From NCBI GenBank assembly GCA_003212315.1, contig QCQB01000006.1:1-64000 (forward strand): a stretch of DNA of 64,000 nucleotides, given 5' to 3'. The notes beneath the pieces were generated by a model that did not search any database, was not told the origin of the DNA, and saw only the letters and a program-made list of their open reading frames with translations. This document shows, in pieces, positions 1 to 9,580 of this stretch (positions are counted from its first letter, which is position 1; every line of letters begins with the position of its first letter). The translations under genes and the position numbers were made by a program. The stretch comes from SAR116 cluster bacterium AG-447-C21. Its GTDB lineage: Bacteria; Pseudomonadota; Alphaproteobacteria; Thalassobaculales; Thalassobaculaceae.

Positions 1-489
1 GTCATTTGACCATTTCTCTAGCTGGAGCCTCAGCCCCCCCTCTAATTGATTTAGTCCTTGGTCCCGTTGAGCCTCTGTTTCTGCGTTGATTAAGTCGTTA
101 ATCCCCTCTGCCTCTGTCAAGTCTATGCGACCATTAATTACAGCGCGCTTGCTAAACTCCCCGTTTTCAGCGAAGCGAAAGCCCTTTTGCGCACTTAGCG
201 CACTATAAACACCCTCGATTACCGCTCGCCCGCCGTGAAGGTGTAACTCCATAACATCCTCACCTGTGTAGCTCTCGGGCCCCTTAAAGAACAAAACGAT
301 CGATTGATCTAATTTTTTCTCTTGGTGTTTCAAGATCCTTACACTAGCAATTTTTGGTTCTGGTCGCGCAAACCCAAGTAGTTCGGGCACATCGTTCACC
401 CGCGGACCCGAAATCCGAACCATCGCGGTGGCAGAGCGCCCCACTGCAGTTGCCAGTGAGAAAATTGTGTCGTCATAGTTGTTGGCCAT
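1..489 (-). CDS. mnmE: tRNA modification GTPase MnmE, N-terminal part (cut by window edge)
   Basis: The reverse strand from an ATG at 487-489 reads through to base 1 without a stop, giving the first 163 residues. They match the MnmE (TrmE) N-terminal formyl-tetrahydrofolate-binding domain: the start MANNYDDTIFSLATA, then GPESYTGEDVMELHLHGG and the conserved FSKRAVINGRIDLTEAEGI. The helical and GTPase domains lie outside the window. With MnmG, MnmE makes the 5-carboxymethylaminomethyl group on wobble uridine 34 of certain tRNAs. It follows rho on the same strand, as in many alphaproteobacteria, but here a gene on the opposite strand sits between them. The identity is clear; only the C-terminal part is unseen. 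Confidence 0.93.
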   Translation of the reverse strand, partial: MANNYDDTIFSLATAVGRSATAMVRISGPRVNDVPELLGFARPEPKIASVRILKHQEKKLDQSIVLFFKGPESYTGEDVMELHLHGGRAVIEGVYSALSAQKGFRFAENGEFSKRAVINGRIDLTEAEGINDLINAETEAQRDQGLNQLEGGLRLQLEKWSND

Positions 490-642
490 AGACAATTAGT
501 TTCGGTTTAGATTTAAAACGCACATGTGTTTAGCAGGCGAATCCTTTAAAAACCACTCTTACATCTGGTTTTTTCTCTAGTTTTATAGCGTTTGCTTCTA
601 TATTTTAGATATAATGTCTCTACTGTCCGATTGGAACCAAGC

Positions 643-1617
643 ATGACAAAAGCAATTCGTTTTCATCAAACTGGGGGGCCCGATGTCCTTAAATTGGATG
701 AGGTTGATGTGGGGGAGCCCGGAGACAATCAGATTTTAGTTCGTCATACCTCTATCGGTTTAAATTATATTGACACGTACCATAGAAGCGGTCTTTACCC
801 TCTACCGCTTCCTTCTATGATAGGTATGGAAGCGGCTGGAATTGTCCTCACGACAGGAAAAGACGTGAACGATATCAAATCTGGCGATCGCATCGCCTAT
901 GCGTGTCCGCCACCGGGCTCATATTGTGAAGAGCGGTTAATAGATGCGGACAAAGTCGTAGTAATCCCTTCAGGGGTCACCGACGACGTGGCCGCAGCCA
1001 TGATGCTGAAAGGCCTCACTGCACAATATCTCATTAGGCAGATATATAAAGTCTCATCCAACGATACAATACTGATACATGCGGCCGCGGGCGGTGTGGG
1101 CCTAATTGTTTGTCAGTGGGCTAAGGCCCTTGGTGCTACCGTGATCGGTACCGTGAGCACTGAGGAAAAGGCCAATTTAGCCAGGTCGAATGGATGTGAT
1201 CATACTATTTTGTACACCAAAGAAGACTTTTCGGAGCGTGTGCTCGATATAACTGATGGCGCAAAACTACCCGTTGTGTTCGACTCTATCGGAAAAGACA
1301 CCTTTGAGAAATCTTTAGATTGCCTACGTCCCCTTGGGACAATGGTAAGTTTTGGCCAGGCCTCGGGACCAATACCACCGGTTGATCTTGGTGTTTTTGC
1401 GCAAAAAGGTTCGTTATTTTTCACACGACCAACCCTTTTTAATTATGCAGATACAGCCAGCAATCTGAGAGCTATGTCCGATGATTTGTTCCGGGTGGTG
1501 GCCTCCGGAGAGGTCAACATACAGATCGATCAAAAATTCCCTCTTTCAGAGGCTCGTGCTGCTCACGAGGCCTTGGAGTCTAGAAAGACAACAGCTTCCA
1601 CCATTCTTATTCCGTAG
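643..1617 (+). CDS. Zinc-less quinone oxidoreductase (Qor-like)
   Basis: A 324-residue medium-chain reductase of the quinone oxidoreductase family, which passes electrons from NADPH to quinones in the cytosol. The NADPH-binding motif AAAGGVG is near residues 147-153, followed by the usual GATVIGTVS strand, and a C-terminal SLFFTRPTLFNY resembles the Qor signature. No zinc-ligand cysteine set is visible. I start it at ATG 643, because MTKAIRFHQTGGP fits the family N-terminus. An upstream in-frame start at 592 would add 17 residues that do not resemble the family. It stands alone, facing rho and divergent from mnmE, so it interrupts an otherwise one-directional block. The true substrate is not known. 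Confidence 0.88.
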   Translation: MTKAIRFHQTGGPDVLKLDEVDVGEPGDNQILVRHTSIGLNYIDTYHRSGLYPLPLPSMIGMEAAGIVLTTGKDVNDIKSGDRIAYACPPPGSYCEERLIDADKVVVIPSGVTDDVAAAMMLKGLTAQYLIRQIYKVSSNDTILIHAAAGGVGLIVCQWAKALGATVIGTVSTEEKANLARSNGCDHTILYTKEDFSERVLDITDGAKLPVVFDSIGKDTFEKSLDCLRPLGTMVSFGQASGPIPPVDLGVFAQKGSLFFTRPTLFNYADTASNLRAMSDDLFRVVASGEVNIQIDQKFPLSEARAAHEALESRKTTASTILIP

Positions 1618-1656
1618 CCTCAATTATTTATATGATTTCTTTTGGTGGTGGGAGAG

Positions 1657-2916
<1,260 letters not shown>

Positions 2917-3083
2917 GAGTTGCAACTTTCTTCACAATTAAAGATTGGCTCGTATGGAATGTATTTGTAAACGTATATTATTTATCGAGGGGATGGATAT
3001 TCTTTACGTCAGGGGTTTGACTACCTTAGAAGTCATTTACCGAATAACCGCAGTTATGTCAAATAAACAAATTCCGTTGTTTT

Positions 3084-3512
3084 TCAGGGTTTGAGAACAG
3101 CAAGTAAAACGATGATAACCATTAGGACAGTTGGAATTTCATTTATTGTTCTAAAAAACCTCGGTGAGAATGTGTTTTTATCCACAGCGAAAAATCTTCG
3201 CCATCTGGAGAGTGATGCGTGAATGCCAGTCATAAGAACAAGTGCCACGACCTTATACTGCATCCATGGTTGTTCCAACAATTCAGGATTGATCATTATC
3301 AACCACCCACCTAGAAAGAACGACACTATCATCGCCGGGTTCATTATAAATCTGAGTAATCGCCTTTCCATAATCTTGAACGTTTCTGAAACTTCAGAAC
3401 CCGGGACTTGCATCGCATGATATACAAACAACCTTGGCAAATATAAAATACCTGCCATCCACGCAATTACTGCTACGATGTGTAATGCTTTTATCCACAG
3501 ATATATTTCCAT
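3084..3512 (-). CDS. hemJ: Protoporphyrinogen IX oxidase HemJ
   Basis: A 142-residue integral membrane protein of the HemJ (formerly UPF0093) family, which oxidises protoporphyrinogen IX to protoporphyrin IX in heme synthesis. It starts MEIYLWIKALHIVAVIAWMA, containing the family's conserved membrane histidine, and has about four hydrophobic helices. The length is standard. It lies 17 bases downstream of hemE on the same strand, so two heme steps are probably co-transcribed. HemJ is the usual form of this enzyme in alphaproteobacteria lacking HemY or HemG. Confidence 0.93.
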   Translation of the reverse strand: MEIYLWIKALHIVAVIAWMAGILYLPRLFVYHAMQVPGSEVSETFKIMERRLLRFIMNPAMIVSFFLGGWLIMINPELLEQPWMQYKVVALVLMTGIHASLSRWRRFFAVDKNTFSPRFFRTINEIPTVLMVIIVLLAVLKP

Positions 3513-3529
3513 GTTTGACTACTCTCTAC

Positions 3530-4576
3530 TTATTCGAGTGGGACCCGTAAAAACTCTGCTAATTTTATTAAGTTCTCTACTGGTGTGGCTGGTAACACCC
3601 CGTGCCCTAAATTGAAAATAAACGGTCCGCTTTGTAGACTTTTTCTTATCTTTCGTGCTTGGTCTATCATTCTGTCGCCACCCTCAATCAAGACTATAGG
3701 GTCTAGGTTTCCTTGCACAGTCACGTCATTTTGTAAAAACTCAGCTGCCCATTCTGGGGGTACGCTTGTGTCAATAGCAACTCCATCAACTCCTACCTTA
3801 TTAGCAAAATCAAGGTACCCAACCCCAACACCTTTTGGAAAACCAATAATTTTCACATCTGGGTATCGGCGCTTTAACTCACTACAAATCTCGAAACTGG
3901 GCCTTATCACCCATCTTTGGTATTCCTCAGGTGACAAAACCCCAGCCCAAGTATCAAAGATCTTTATAACATCGGCTCCCGCATCTATCTGCAGCGATAA
4001 GTGTTTTATGGTTGCCACCACCAACAAGTTAATTAACCGGTCAAACTCCTCTGTTTCTCTATAAGCCCACCCTTTAACGGCCGCATAGTCTTTGCTGCTT
4101 TTTCCTTCAACCATATACGTTGCAACAGTCCATGGCGCCCCACTAAACCCTATTAATGTTTTGTCAGAATCAAGTTGAGATTTTACGGATGCAACAGTCT
4201 CATAGGTTGACTCTATCCTCGACCAGCTTTTATCGATTGAGAGCTTATTAAGACCCTTTGCATCGCACACGGCGTCAAGGATCGGACCCTTACCTTCCTC
4301 AAATCGGACATCCATTCCTAAACCGTATGGGACTATTAGAATATCAGAGAATAATATAGCTGCATCGGGCTCAAATCGTCTGATTGGCTGAAGAGTTACC
4401 TCTGTAGAAGCGGCCCTGTTTAAACAAAGGTCAATAAAGCTTCCTGTTCTCGATCTCAGCTCTCTATACTCTGATAAATATCTCCCAGCTTGCCTCATAA
4501 ACCAAAAAGGAGGACACTCCGCAGTCTTCCCCTCGAGAGAATCGATAAGAGGTTTTTCCCCCATATTTGAAAACAT
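3530..4576 (-). CDS. hemE: Uroporphyrinogen decarboxylase HemE
   Basis: Cytosolic enzyme that decarboxylates the four acetate side chains of uroporphyrinogen III to give coproporphyrinogen III. The 348 residues carry the signature PPFWFMRQAGRYLSEYRELR, the active-site segment FSDILIVPYGLG and the C-terminal NLGHGVLPATPVENL. The start is uncertain. The ATG at 4574-4576 has GAGG directly against it, while the ATG four codons later (MGEKPLIDS) looks more like the family N-terminus. It is the first gene left of the putative replication origin, the position hemE holds in Caulobacter. Confidence 0.96.
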   Translation of the reverse strand: MFSNMGEKPLIDSLEGKTAECPPFWFMRQAGRYLSEYRELRSRTGSFIDLCLNRAASTEVTLQPIRRFEPDAAILFSDILIVPYGLGMDVRFEEGKGPILDAVCDAKGLNKLSIDKSWSRIESTYETVASVKSQLDSDKTLIGFSGAPWTVATYMVEGKSSKDYAAVKGWAYRETEEFDRLINLLVVATIKHLSLQIDAGADVIKIFDTWAGVLSPEEYQRWVIRPSFEICSELKRRYPDVKIIGFPKGVGVGYLDFANKVGVDGVAIDTSVPPEWAAEFLQNDVTVQGNLDPIVLIEGGDRMIDQARKIRKSLQSGPFIFNLGHGVLPATPVENLIKLAEFLRVPLE

Positions 4577-4635
4577 CCTCTAAAATAGATAATATATTAA
4601 TAATAATTGTTGTTGTTGTAGATACAACTGAATCG

Positions 4636-4644
4636 TGTGAATTA
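4636..4644 (-). promoter_or_regulatory. Degenerate DnaA box
   Basis: The minus strand reads TAATTCACA, one mismatch from TTATNCACA. It sits 14 bases left of the perfect box at 4659 and in the opposite orientation. On its own it would mean little; it counts as part of the cluster. Confidence 0.35.
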
Positions 4645-4658
4645 AAAGCTATACATGG

Positions 4659-4667
4659 TTATTCACA
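4659..4667 (+). promoter_or_regulatory. DnaA box (perfect)
   Basis: TTATTCACA matches the consensus TTATNCACA at every position. It lies 82 bases from the hemE start inside the putative origin. Confidence 0.65.
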
Positions 4668-4802
4668 ATCACTGAATCAATTCTTATCATAACTAATTCG
4701 AAAACAGTTCTCGATCTAAATCAATGGGATAAAAGACTTAAAGAAAATGTCCTTTTACTGTAATCGAAATAAACTTTTATGCCTTCTTAATAGTAAATTT
4801 TA

Positions 4803-4825
4803 TTAACATCTTATGCAGATGTTAA
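4803..4825. repeat. Perfect 9-bp inverted repeat in the putative origin
   Basis: TTAACATCT at 4803-4811 and AGATGTTAA at 4817-4825 are exact inverted copies with a 5-base spacer. The spacer region holds TTATGCAGA (4811-4819), one mismatch from a DnaA box. The TTAA ends recall the half-sites of CtrA, but their spacing does not fit TTAA-N7-TTAA. It may be a binding site for an origin regulator or a small hairpin; the sequence does not decide. Confidence 0.5.
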
Positions 4826-4922
4826 GTACTTGTAGATATTTTAATCAAATCTGGAGCAATTTGATTACTTTTCAGTAAACAAAATTTTACAAGCAAATTG
4901 TCCCAACTTAATAAACAAACTT

Positions 4923-4931
4923 TGTGTATAA
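4923..4931 (-). promoter_or_regulatory. DnaA box (perfect, reverse strand)
   Basis: The plus strand reads TGTGTATAA, so the minus strand reads TTATACACA, an exact DnaA box and the strong form seen in E. coli R1 and R4. It lies on the coaE side of the AT-rich core, opposite in orientation to the box at 4659. Confidence 0.65.
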
Positions 4932-5119
4932 CTTTATGTTCATGTTTAAGTTAGATACCGCTGAACATAATTCACTGCGACACAACAAAATTTTATATAC
5001 TAGTTGGTGGCTTGATTCGATTGGACTATGGTTTAAGGTTGGGCCTAGGAAATAACTGAAGATGCTGATGTGTTAACTAATGAAAGAAAACCCCAAAACC
5101 AACCTCATTGGCCAATAGC

Positions 5120-5737
5120 GTGATTGTTGTCGTGTTAACAGGTTCAATTGCTATGGGCAAATCTACCACTGCGAGTATGTTTAATCGGAGAAAAATCCCC
5201 GTGTTTGATGCAGACAAGGTGGTTCACAATCTTTTTGGCAAGGACGGAGCGGCACTAGCCTTGGTTGGGAAACACTTCCCATCAGCCGTGACAGGCAACA
5301 AGGTCGACCGCGCCGTTCTAGGTGAAATTGTTTTTGGCGATACGGATCGCTTATCCATTCTGGAATCAATTATCCATCCGCTAGTCGAGATAGAGAGGAA
5401 GCGCTTCTTACAAAGTCATCGCAGAGGGAAAACAAAGATGGTAGTTTTAGATATTCCTCTGTTTTATGAAACAAAACAACAGTACAAAAGTACTTTTGTT
5501 TGTGTGGTATCAGCGCCGAGTTTTCTACAGAGGCAGAGGGCCTTGGGTCGGCCTGGCATGACACAGCAGAAATTAAACGCAATTTTATCGCGCCAGATGC
5601 CAGATTACGAAAAAAGAAAGAGATCAAACTTTGTTGTTTCAACCGGCTTGGGAAAGGCGCATACAAATCGGATTCTAGGCAAAACTTTAAACCGTATGCG
5701 GCAGTGTGGAAACACAAAGCGATATGAAAGAATCTAG
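5120..5737 (+). CDS. coaE: Dephospho-CoA kinase CoaE
   Basis: Cytosolic enzyme for the last step of coenzyme A synthesis, phosphorylating the ribose of dephospho-CoA. The P-loop GSIAMGKST is at about residues 8-16, followed by the family's DADKVVHNLF and the helix IHPLVEIERKRFL; VVLDIPLFYE is the next conserved strand. I prefer the GTG at 5120, which gives MIVVVLTGSIAMGKS and 205 residues with the P-loop at its usual distance from the start. A TTG at 5108 would add four residues. Neither has a good ribosome site. It ends two bases before dnaQ and the two are surely co-transcribed. It is the first gene right of the putative origin. Confidence 0.92.
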   Translation: MIVVVLTGSIAMGKSTTASMFNRRKIPVFDADKVVHNLFGKDGAALALVGKHFPSAVTGNKVDRAVLGEIVFGDTDRLSILESIIHPLVEIERKRFLQSHRRGKTKMVVLDIPLFYETKQQYKSTFVCVVSAPSFLQRQRALGRPGMTQQKLNAILSRQMPDYEKRKRSNFVVSTGLGKAHTNRILGKTLNRMRQCGNTKRYERI

Positions 5738-5739
5738 CT

Positions 5740-6414
5740 ATGCGTGAGATCGTTTTGGACACAGAGACCACTGGGTTAGATCCTAAATTAGGACATCGAA
5801 TTGTAGAGATAGGCGCTGTAGAGCTTGTTAACCATATTCCAACTGACAACATCTACCATTGTTATATTAATCCAGAGCGAGAAGTCGACCAAGGAGCATT
5901 TGAGGTACACGGGCTTTCAACACAATTTCTATCTCAGTTTGAGACTTTCGAAAATGTAGTGGATGAGTTTAACGCTTTTATCAAAGGCGACCCCATAATT
6001 ATTCACAATGCCCCGTTTGACATAGGATTTCTAAACTCTGAATTATTGGCGATCGGTCGCAATGCAATCGAGGAAAACAGAATTATCGATACCCTCCCTA
6101 TGGCAAGACAGAAATTTCCTGGAGCGCAGGTTAATCTTAATGCCCTCTGTAGAAAGTATAACATCGATAATAGTCATAGGGATTTACATGGGGCTTTGGT
6201 AGACGCAGATTTACTAGCCAGTGTTTATCTTGAGTTAATAGGGGGGAAACAGCCAGGCTTGGGGTTGGCAAACGAACGAAAAAAGCAAAGTATACCAGAA
6301 CCGATTGTTCAGAAAGAGCGAGTGAAGCGAGTGTTTGCGGTTAACGAAACAGAATTAGAGGCTCATTCAAGACTATTAGACTCTCTAACCAACCCAATCT
6401 GGAGAATTGATTGA
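5740..6414 (+). CDS. dnaQ: DNA polymerase III epsilon subunit (proofreading exonuclease)
   Basis: The 3'-5' exonuclease that proofreads for the replicative polymerase. All three exonuclease motifs are present: DTETTGLD near residue 7, HNAPFDIGFL in the middle, and HGALVDADLLASVYLEL as the ExoIIIepsilon form. The last third lacks clear motifs, as expected for the tail that binds the alpha subunit. At 224 residues it is a little shorter than E. coli DnaQ. It follows coaE by two bases and ends 11 bases from the convergent secB. The coaE-dnaQ-secB order is common in alphaproteobacteria. Confidence 0.95.
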   Translation: MREIVLDTETTGLDPKLGHRIVEIGAVELVNHIPTDNIYHCYINPEREVDQGAFEVHGLSTQFLSQFETFENVVDEFNAFIKGDPIIIHNAPFDIGFLNSELLAIGRNAIEENRIIDTLPMARQKFPGAQVNLNALCRKYNIDNSHRDLHGALVDADLLASVYLELIGGKQPGLGLANERKKQSIPEPIVQKERVKRVFAVNETELEAHSRLLDSLTNPIWRID

Positions 6415-6425
6415 GTGAATAAGAA

Positions 6426-6905
6426 TTATTTTGGGGTATTAAGTTCGGTGTCTTTTTTGGAATCAATATAGAGTTGGGCAAAATTGACCGGCTGTAGCAA
6501 AAGAGGTGGAAATCCGCCATTCTGCGTTACACCCGAAATGATTGATCGAGCAAAAGGAAAGAGCAGTTGAGGGCAGTCTATAAGTAAACCGGGTTGTATA
6601 TTATCATCGCTTTCCCCTCGAAAAGTAAAAATCCCTGCATAAACGAGCTCGATAATGAACAAGGTTTGTGTTTCATCTCGACCGGTGATCGAAGTCGTTA
6701 ACGAAACTTCATAAACGTGATCGGATAACGACACAGCTTGTACGTCCACATTGACCTCAACACTTGGCTCAGTTTTAGGCTGTAAGCTACCAGGGGAATT
6801 TGGGTTCTCAAAAGAAAAGTCTTTAATATATTGAGCATTAATTTTCATAGTCGTTGGTTCATCCGAACCATTCGTTGAATGGTCGGTATCGGTGTTTGTA
6901 GCCAT
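6426..6905 (-). CDS. secB: Protein-export chaperone SecB
   Basis: Cytosolic tetrameric chaperone that keeps preproteins unfolded and hands them to SecA. The 159 residues contain the SecB core from INAQYIKDFSFENPNSP through YEVSLTTSITGRDE and the C-terminal FPFARSIISGVTQNGGFPPL. The first 20 or so residues are an acidic, threonine- and serine-rich lead-in, common in alphaproteobacterial SecB. A run of G lies just before the ATG. The gene is convergent with dnaQ. Confidence 0.96.
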   Translation of the reverse strand: MATNTDTDHSTNGSDEPTTMKINAQYIKDFSFENPNSPGSLQPKTEPSVEVNVDVQAVSLSDHVYEVSLTTSITGRDETQTLFIIELVYAGIFTFRGESDDNIQPGLLIDCPQLLFPFARSIISGVTQNGGFPPLLLQPVNFAQLYIDSKKDTELNTPK

Positions 6906-7027
6906 TTTGCCCCCGAGAGGATTTGAAGATCACTCAGTTAGGGTTATCACAGCCAACTACGAGTAACAACTTTTCATTACAGCACAGGCACCCAACAAAA
7001 AATTCTTGATAGATGTAACTTTGAAAT

Positions 7028-7510
7028 TTAAGTCAGGGGTTTTGTTTTATCAATATCTTCTGGGTCGGGCGTAGACTTAAATTCCCCTTCAATTATTGTA
7101 TCATCAGTTTCACTGAATGTCTGATTCTTTTGTGAATGGTAGGCGTGGGCTCCTTCTAAAAAATACTGAAAGCCAAACGATAGCAGAATCCTACGCAAGG
7201 GTGGCACCAGCAGTAGTACCCCAATTAAATCTGTGCAAAACCCAGGCAACAAAAGAAGGAATCCAGCGCCAAGAGCACCAATACCGTCGACCATATGGTT
7301 AAAAAAAGGCCCTTGAGTATTACCAGTATGCTTAAGATTGGAAAACGCCGAAATGATTTGTTTCTTGGCTAGTGATAAACCAATTAGAGCGGTGCAGACC
7401 GTTAGTGCAAAGATCACAAGAACATTGATATATGAATTCGCTTGAATAAATAGAAAAATCTCAATAAAGACAACGCTAGTCAGTAACATCAAAAAAAAGA
7501 AAGATCGCAT
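7028..7510 (-). CDS. fxsA: FxsA family membrane protein
   Basis: A 160-residue inner-membrane protein of the FxsA family, named for the E. coli protein that relieves phage T7 exclusion by F. Four hydrophobic stretches are visible, including an N-terminal FFFLMLLTSVVFIEIFLFI and the family segment GAGFLLLLPGFCTDLIGVLL, followed by PPLRR. The last 40 residues are polar and probably cytosolic. It shares a strand with secB downstream and is divergent from the Tim44-domain gene, the usual alphaproteobacterial order. Its cellular role is poorly known. Confidence 0.9.
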   Translation of the reverse strand: MRSFFFLMLLTSVVFIEIFLFIQANSYINVLVIFALTVCTALIGLSLAKKQIISAFSNLKHTGNTQGPFFNHMVDGIGALGAGFLLLLPGFCTDLIGVLLLVPPLRRILLSFGFQYFLEGAHAYHSQKNQTFSETDDTIIEGEFKSTPDPEDIDKTKPLT

Positions 7511-7688
7511 AGTTGTTCTGGGTGTGCTCAGTTTCTATATTAGAAGGACGTGCCGCAAGCTTTTTGACTATATCAACATGACTAAAGGTTGTAGTCTACC
7601 CAAAAAGCTAAGATTGGTCTATGATGAAAACTTGACTGAGTTGAAACTAGTAATAAGAGTGTAGTGAAGTTGGAGCTAATTTAAAATC

Positions 7689-8345
7689 ATGAATGACGGG
7701 TTCGCATTTTTTGACATCATTATTTTTGCTATGCTTGCAATCTATCTCGTATTTCAATTGCGAAGGGCTTTAGGTCGAAAAACAGGAACGGAAAAACCTC
7801 CAACAAATGAATTTACTGAGGAAAAAGAGCCAACTTCGCAGCAGGAGAATATCATCCCTCTCCATGACGGGAGTCAAGAAAAGGTAGTTTTTGAGAGCGG
7901 GATTGCTAGGCTCCGCCAACTAGACACTAGTTTTAACGAAAAGGAGTTTATCTCTGGTTCAAGGTCAGCTTTTTCTTGGATTGTTTCTGCGTTTGCTGAT
8001 GGCGATTCTGTGAAACTGGAGCCCTTATTGGGGCCCAAACTGTTCAAAAGTTTTGAGCAGGCCATACAAGAGCGAGTTGCCGCTGGCGAGAAATTAGAAA
8101 CAAATATTGTGTCGATAAAATCGGCCCAAATTGATGAGGTTTCGGTGGATGGCAATACAGCGACCGTTACGGTCGAGTTTATCAGTGATCAAATAAAGGT
8201 TGTGCGTGATTCAGAAGAGAATATCATCGATGGCGATCCTGACACCATAGAAAGCCTGACGGACTTGTGGACCTTTAACAGGGATGTCACTTCGCCGAAC
8301 CCAAACTGGATATTAACAAGAACAGAGACACCTACGGAAAGTTAG
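7689..8345 (+). CDS. Tim44-domain protein (TimA-like)
   Basis: A 218-residue protein with one N-terminal membrane anchor (DIIIFAMLAIYLVFQL), a charged linker, and a C-terminal Tim44-like domain from about residue 80 (FISGSRSAFSWIVSAFADGD, then VSVDGNTATVTVEFISDQI, ending with a WTFNRD motif). In mitochondria Tim44 tethers the import motor; the alphaproteobacterial relative TimA of Caulobacter is membrane-associated and not essential. It lies 18 bases before mltA, with smr next, as in many alphaproteobacteria. The 178-base gap to fxsA holds a weak TTGACT at 7632 but no convincing promoter. Confidence 0.9.
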   Translation: MNDGFAFFDIIIFAMLAIYLVFQLRRALGRKTGTEKPPTNEFTEEKEPTSQQENIIPLHDGSQEKVVFESGIARLRQLDTSFNEKEFISGSRSAFSWIVSAFADGDSVKLEPLLGPKLFKSFEQAIQERVAAGEKLETNIVSIKSAQIDEVSVDGNTATVTVEFISDQIKVVRDSEENIIDGDPDTIESLTDLWTFNRDVTSPNPNWILTRTETPTES

Positions 8346-8363
8346 GCGGGTGAAGCCCAATAA

Positions 8364-9548
8364 ATGTCAGTCTATTTTTGGTTCAAAACATTATTGCTTA
8401 TAAGTGTATTTTATTGTTTAGGTTGTGCTAAGGTCCCTGACCCCAGCGTGAGTATCGGCGAGGTCGAACTGAAGAAAATCCCTGTTGAAGCCCTTCCAGG
8501 TTTTGGGACTGATAAAATAGACCAAGCTTTATTTGCCTTCAGGAAATCTTGTAAAAAAATAGCTAGAAAAAATTTGGATACTCTATTTGGCGGCCAGCTT
8601 TACACTGGGTTAGTGAAAGATTGGGTGGATATATGTACTGGTTTACCGAGTCTAGGGTCTAATAATTCGAAATATCGTCAATATCTCCGTCAGAATTTCA
8701 AGGCATATAAGATTGATAACCTTGGCAACCCTCAGGGATTATTCACGGGGTATTTTGAACCGGTTTTGAAAGGCTCTCGGACAAAAAGTAAAAAGTTTTC
8801 TATCCCTATTTATCCGCGCCCACTTGATTTGGTTTTAGTGAGCCTTGGCGATTGGCGTAAATCGATGAAAGGAAAGAGAATAGCTGGAAAAGTTGTTGGC
8901 CCGAGGCTTAAGCCATATTTCACCAGAAAAGAAATACGAGAGGGAGCGTTGGCCAGCACTACTGAGCCAATAATATGGTTGAGTAGTGATATAGATGCAT
9001 TTTTTTTACACATACAGGGTTCTGGAAAGATTGAATTACCTGATGGCTCGCAAGTCAGAATAGGGTACGCTGGTCATAATGGACACAATTATTTCCCAAT
9101 AGGCCGACACCTAAAAAAGATAGGGGCTATACGCAGCGAGGATATGTCTTTGCAAAAGATAAAGTCTTGGTTGATCGAAAACCCTAAGCAAAAAAACATA
9201 GTGATGGATCTGAACCCCTCATACATCTTTTTCAGACGGATCGCTAATGAGGGCCCTATTGGAGCCCAAGGCTTGGCATTAACCCCAGGTCGCTCTTTGG
9301 CGGTAGACCGGAAATTCTTCCCCTTGGGTATGTTAATATGGCTGGATGTTGATTATGCCGACGAAGAGGGAATGCGGCTACAGCGTCTGATGGTTGCGCA
9401 AGATACCGGCGGCGCAATCAAGGGGCCAATTCGAGGCGATGTATTTTGGGGTTCTGGGGAGAGGGCTTTAAAATTAGCCGGGCCGATGAAGGCGGAGGGC
9501 AATCTATTTATTCTGATCCCGAAAACGGTTTCAATATCCTCAGATTAA
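8364..9548 (+). CDS. mltA: Membrane-bound lytic murein transglycosylase A
   Basis: Outer-membrane lipoprotein enzyme that cleaves peptidoglycan strands to 1,6-anhydro muropeptides. The signal peptide ends in a lipobox, YCLGC, with the lipidated cysteine at residue 21. The MltA core includes GLFTGYFEPVLKGS, the middle segment IWLSSDIDAFFLHIQGSGKI, and the 3D-fold active site MVAQDTGGAIKGPIRGDVFW with its catalytic aspartate. The length of 394 is usual. Its products could be recycled by the AmpG-like permease encoded at 32857. Confidence 0.95.
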   Translation: MSVYFWFKTLLLISVFYCLGCAKVPDPSVSIGEVELKKIPVEALPGFGTDKIDQALFAFRKSCKKIARKNLDTLFGGQLYTGLVKDWVDICTGLPSLGSNNSKYRQYLRQNFKAYKIDNLGNPQGLFTGYFEPVLKGSRTKSKKFSIPIYPRPLDLVLVSLGDWRKSMKGKRIAGKVVGPRLKPYFTRKEIREGALASTTEPIIWLSSDIDAFFLHIQGSGKIELPDGSQVRIGYAGHNGHNYFPIGRHLKKIGAIRSEDMSLQKIKSWLIENPKQKNIVMDLNPSYIFFRRIANEGPIGAQGLALTPGRSLAVDRKFFPLGMLIWLDVDYADEEGMRLQRLMVAQDTGGAIKGPIRGDVFWGSGERALKLAGPMKAEGNLFILIPKTVSISSD

Positions 9549-9580
9549 AAACTATGATCAAAACCGTGGAGACATTAAAG

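Larger units (their letters stand above)
4577..5119. other. Candidate chromosomal replication origin (oriC) between hemE and coaE
   Basis: About 540 bases with no convincing gene, clearly richer in A and T than the flanks. Two 9-mers match the DnaA box TTATNCACA exactly, one on each strand, and two more differ at one base. The AT-rich stretch at about 4740-4920 could serve as the unwinding element. It also holds a perfect 9-bp inverted repeat (4803-4825). Genes point away on both sides: hemE, hemJ, rho and mnmE leftward, coaE and dnaQ rightward. In Caulobacter crescentus the origin lies next to hemE, and the same place has been proposed for Rickettsia. Here maf and aroE, which often lie between the origin and coaE in related genomes, are absent. 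Function is inferred from boxes, composition and position. Confidence 0.68.

Noticed and set aside
5071-5119. ATG at 5080 as an upstream start for coaE
   Set aside because: It is in another frame and stops at TAG (5116-5118) after 12 codons.
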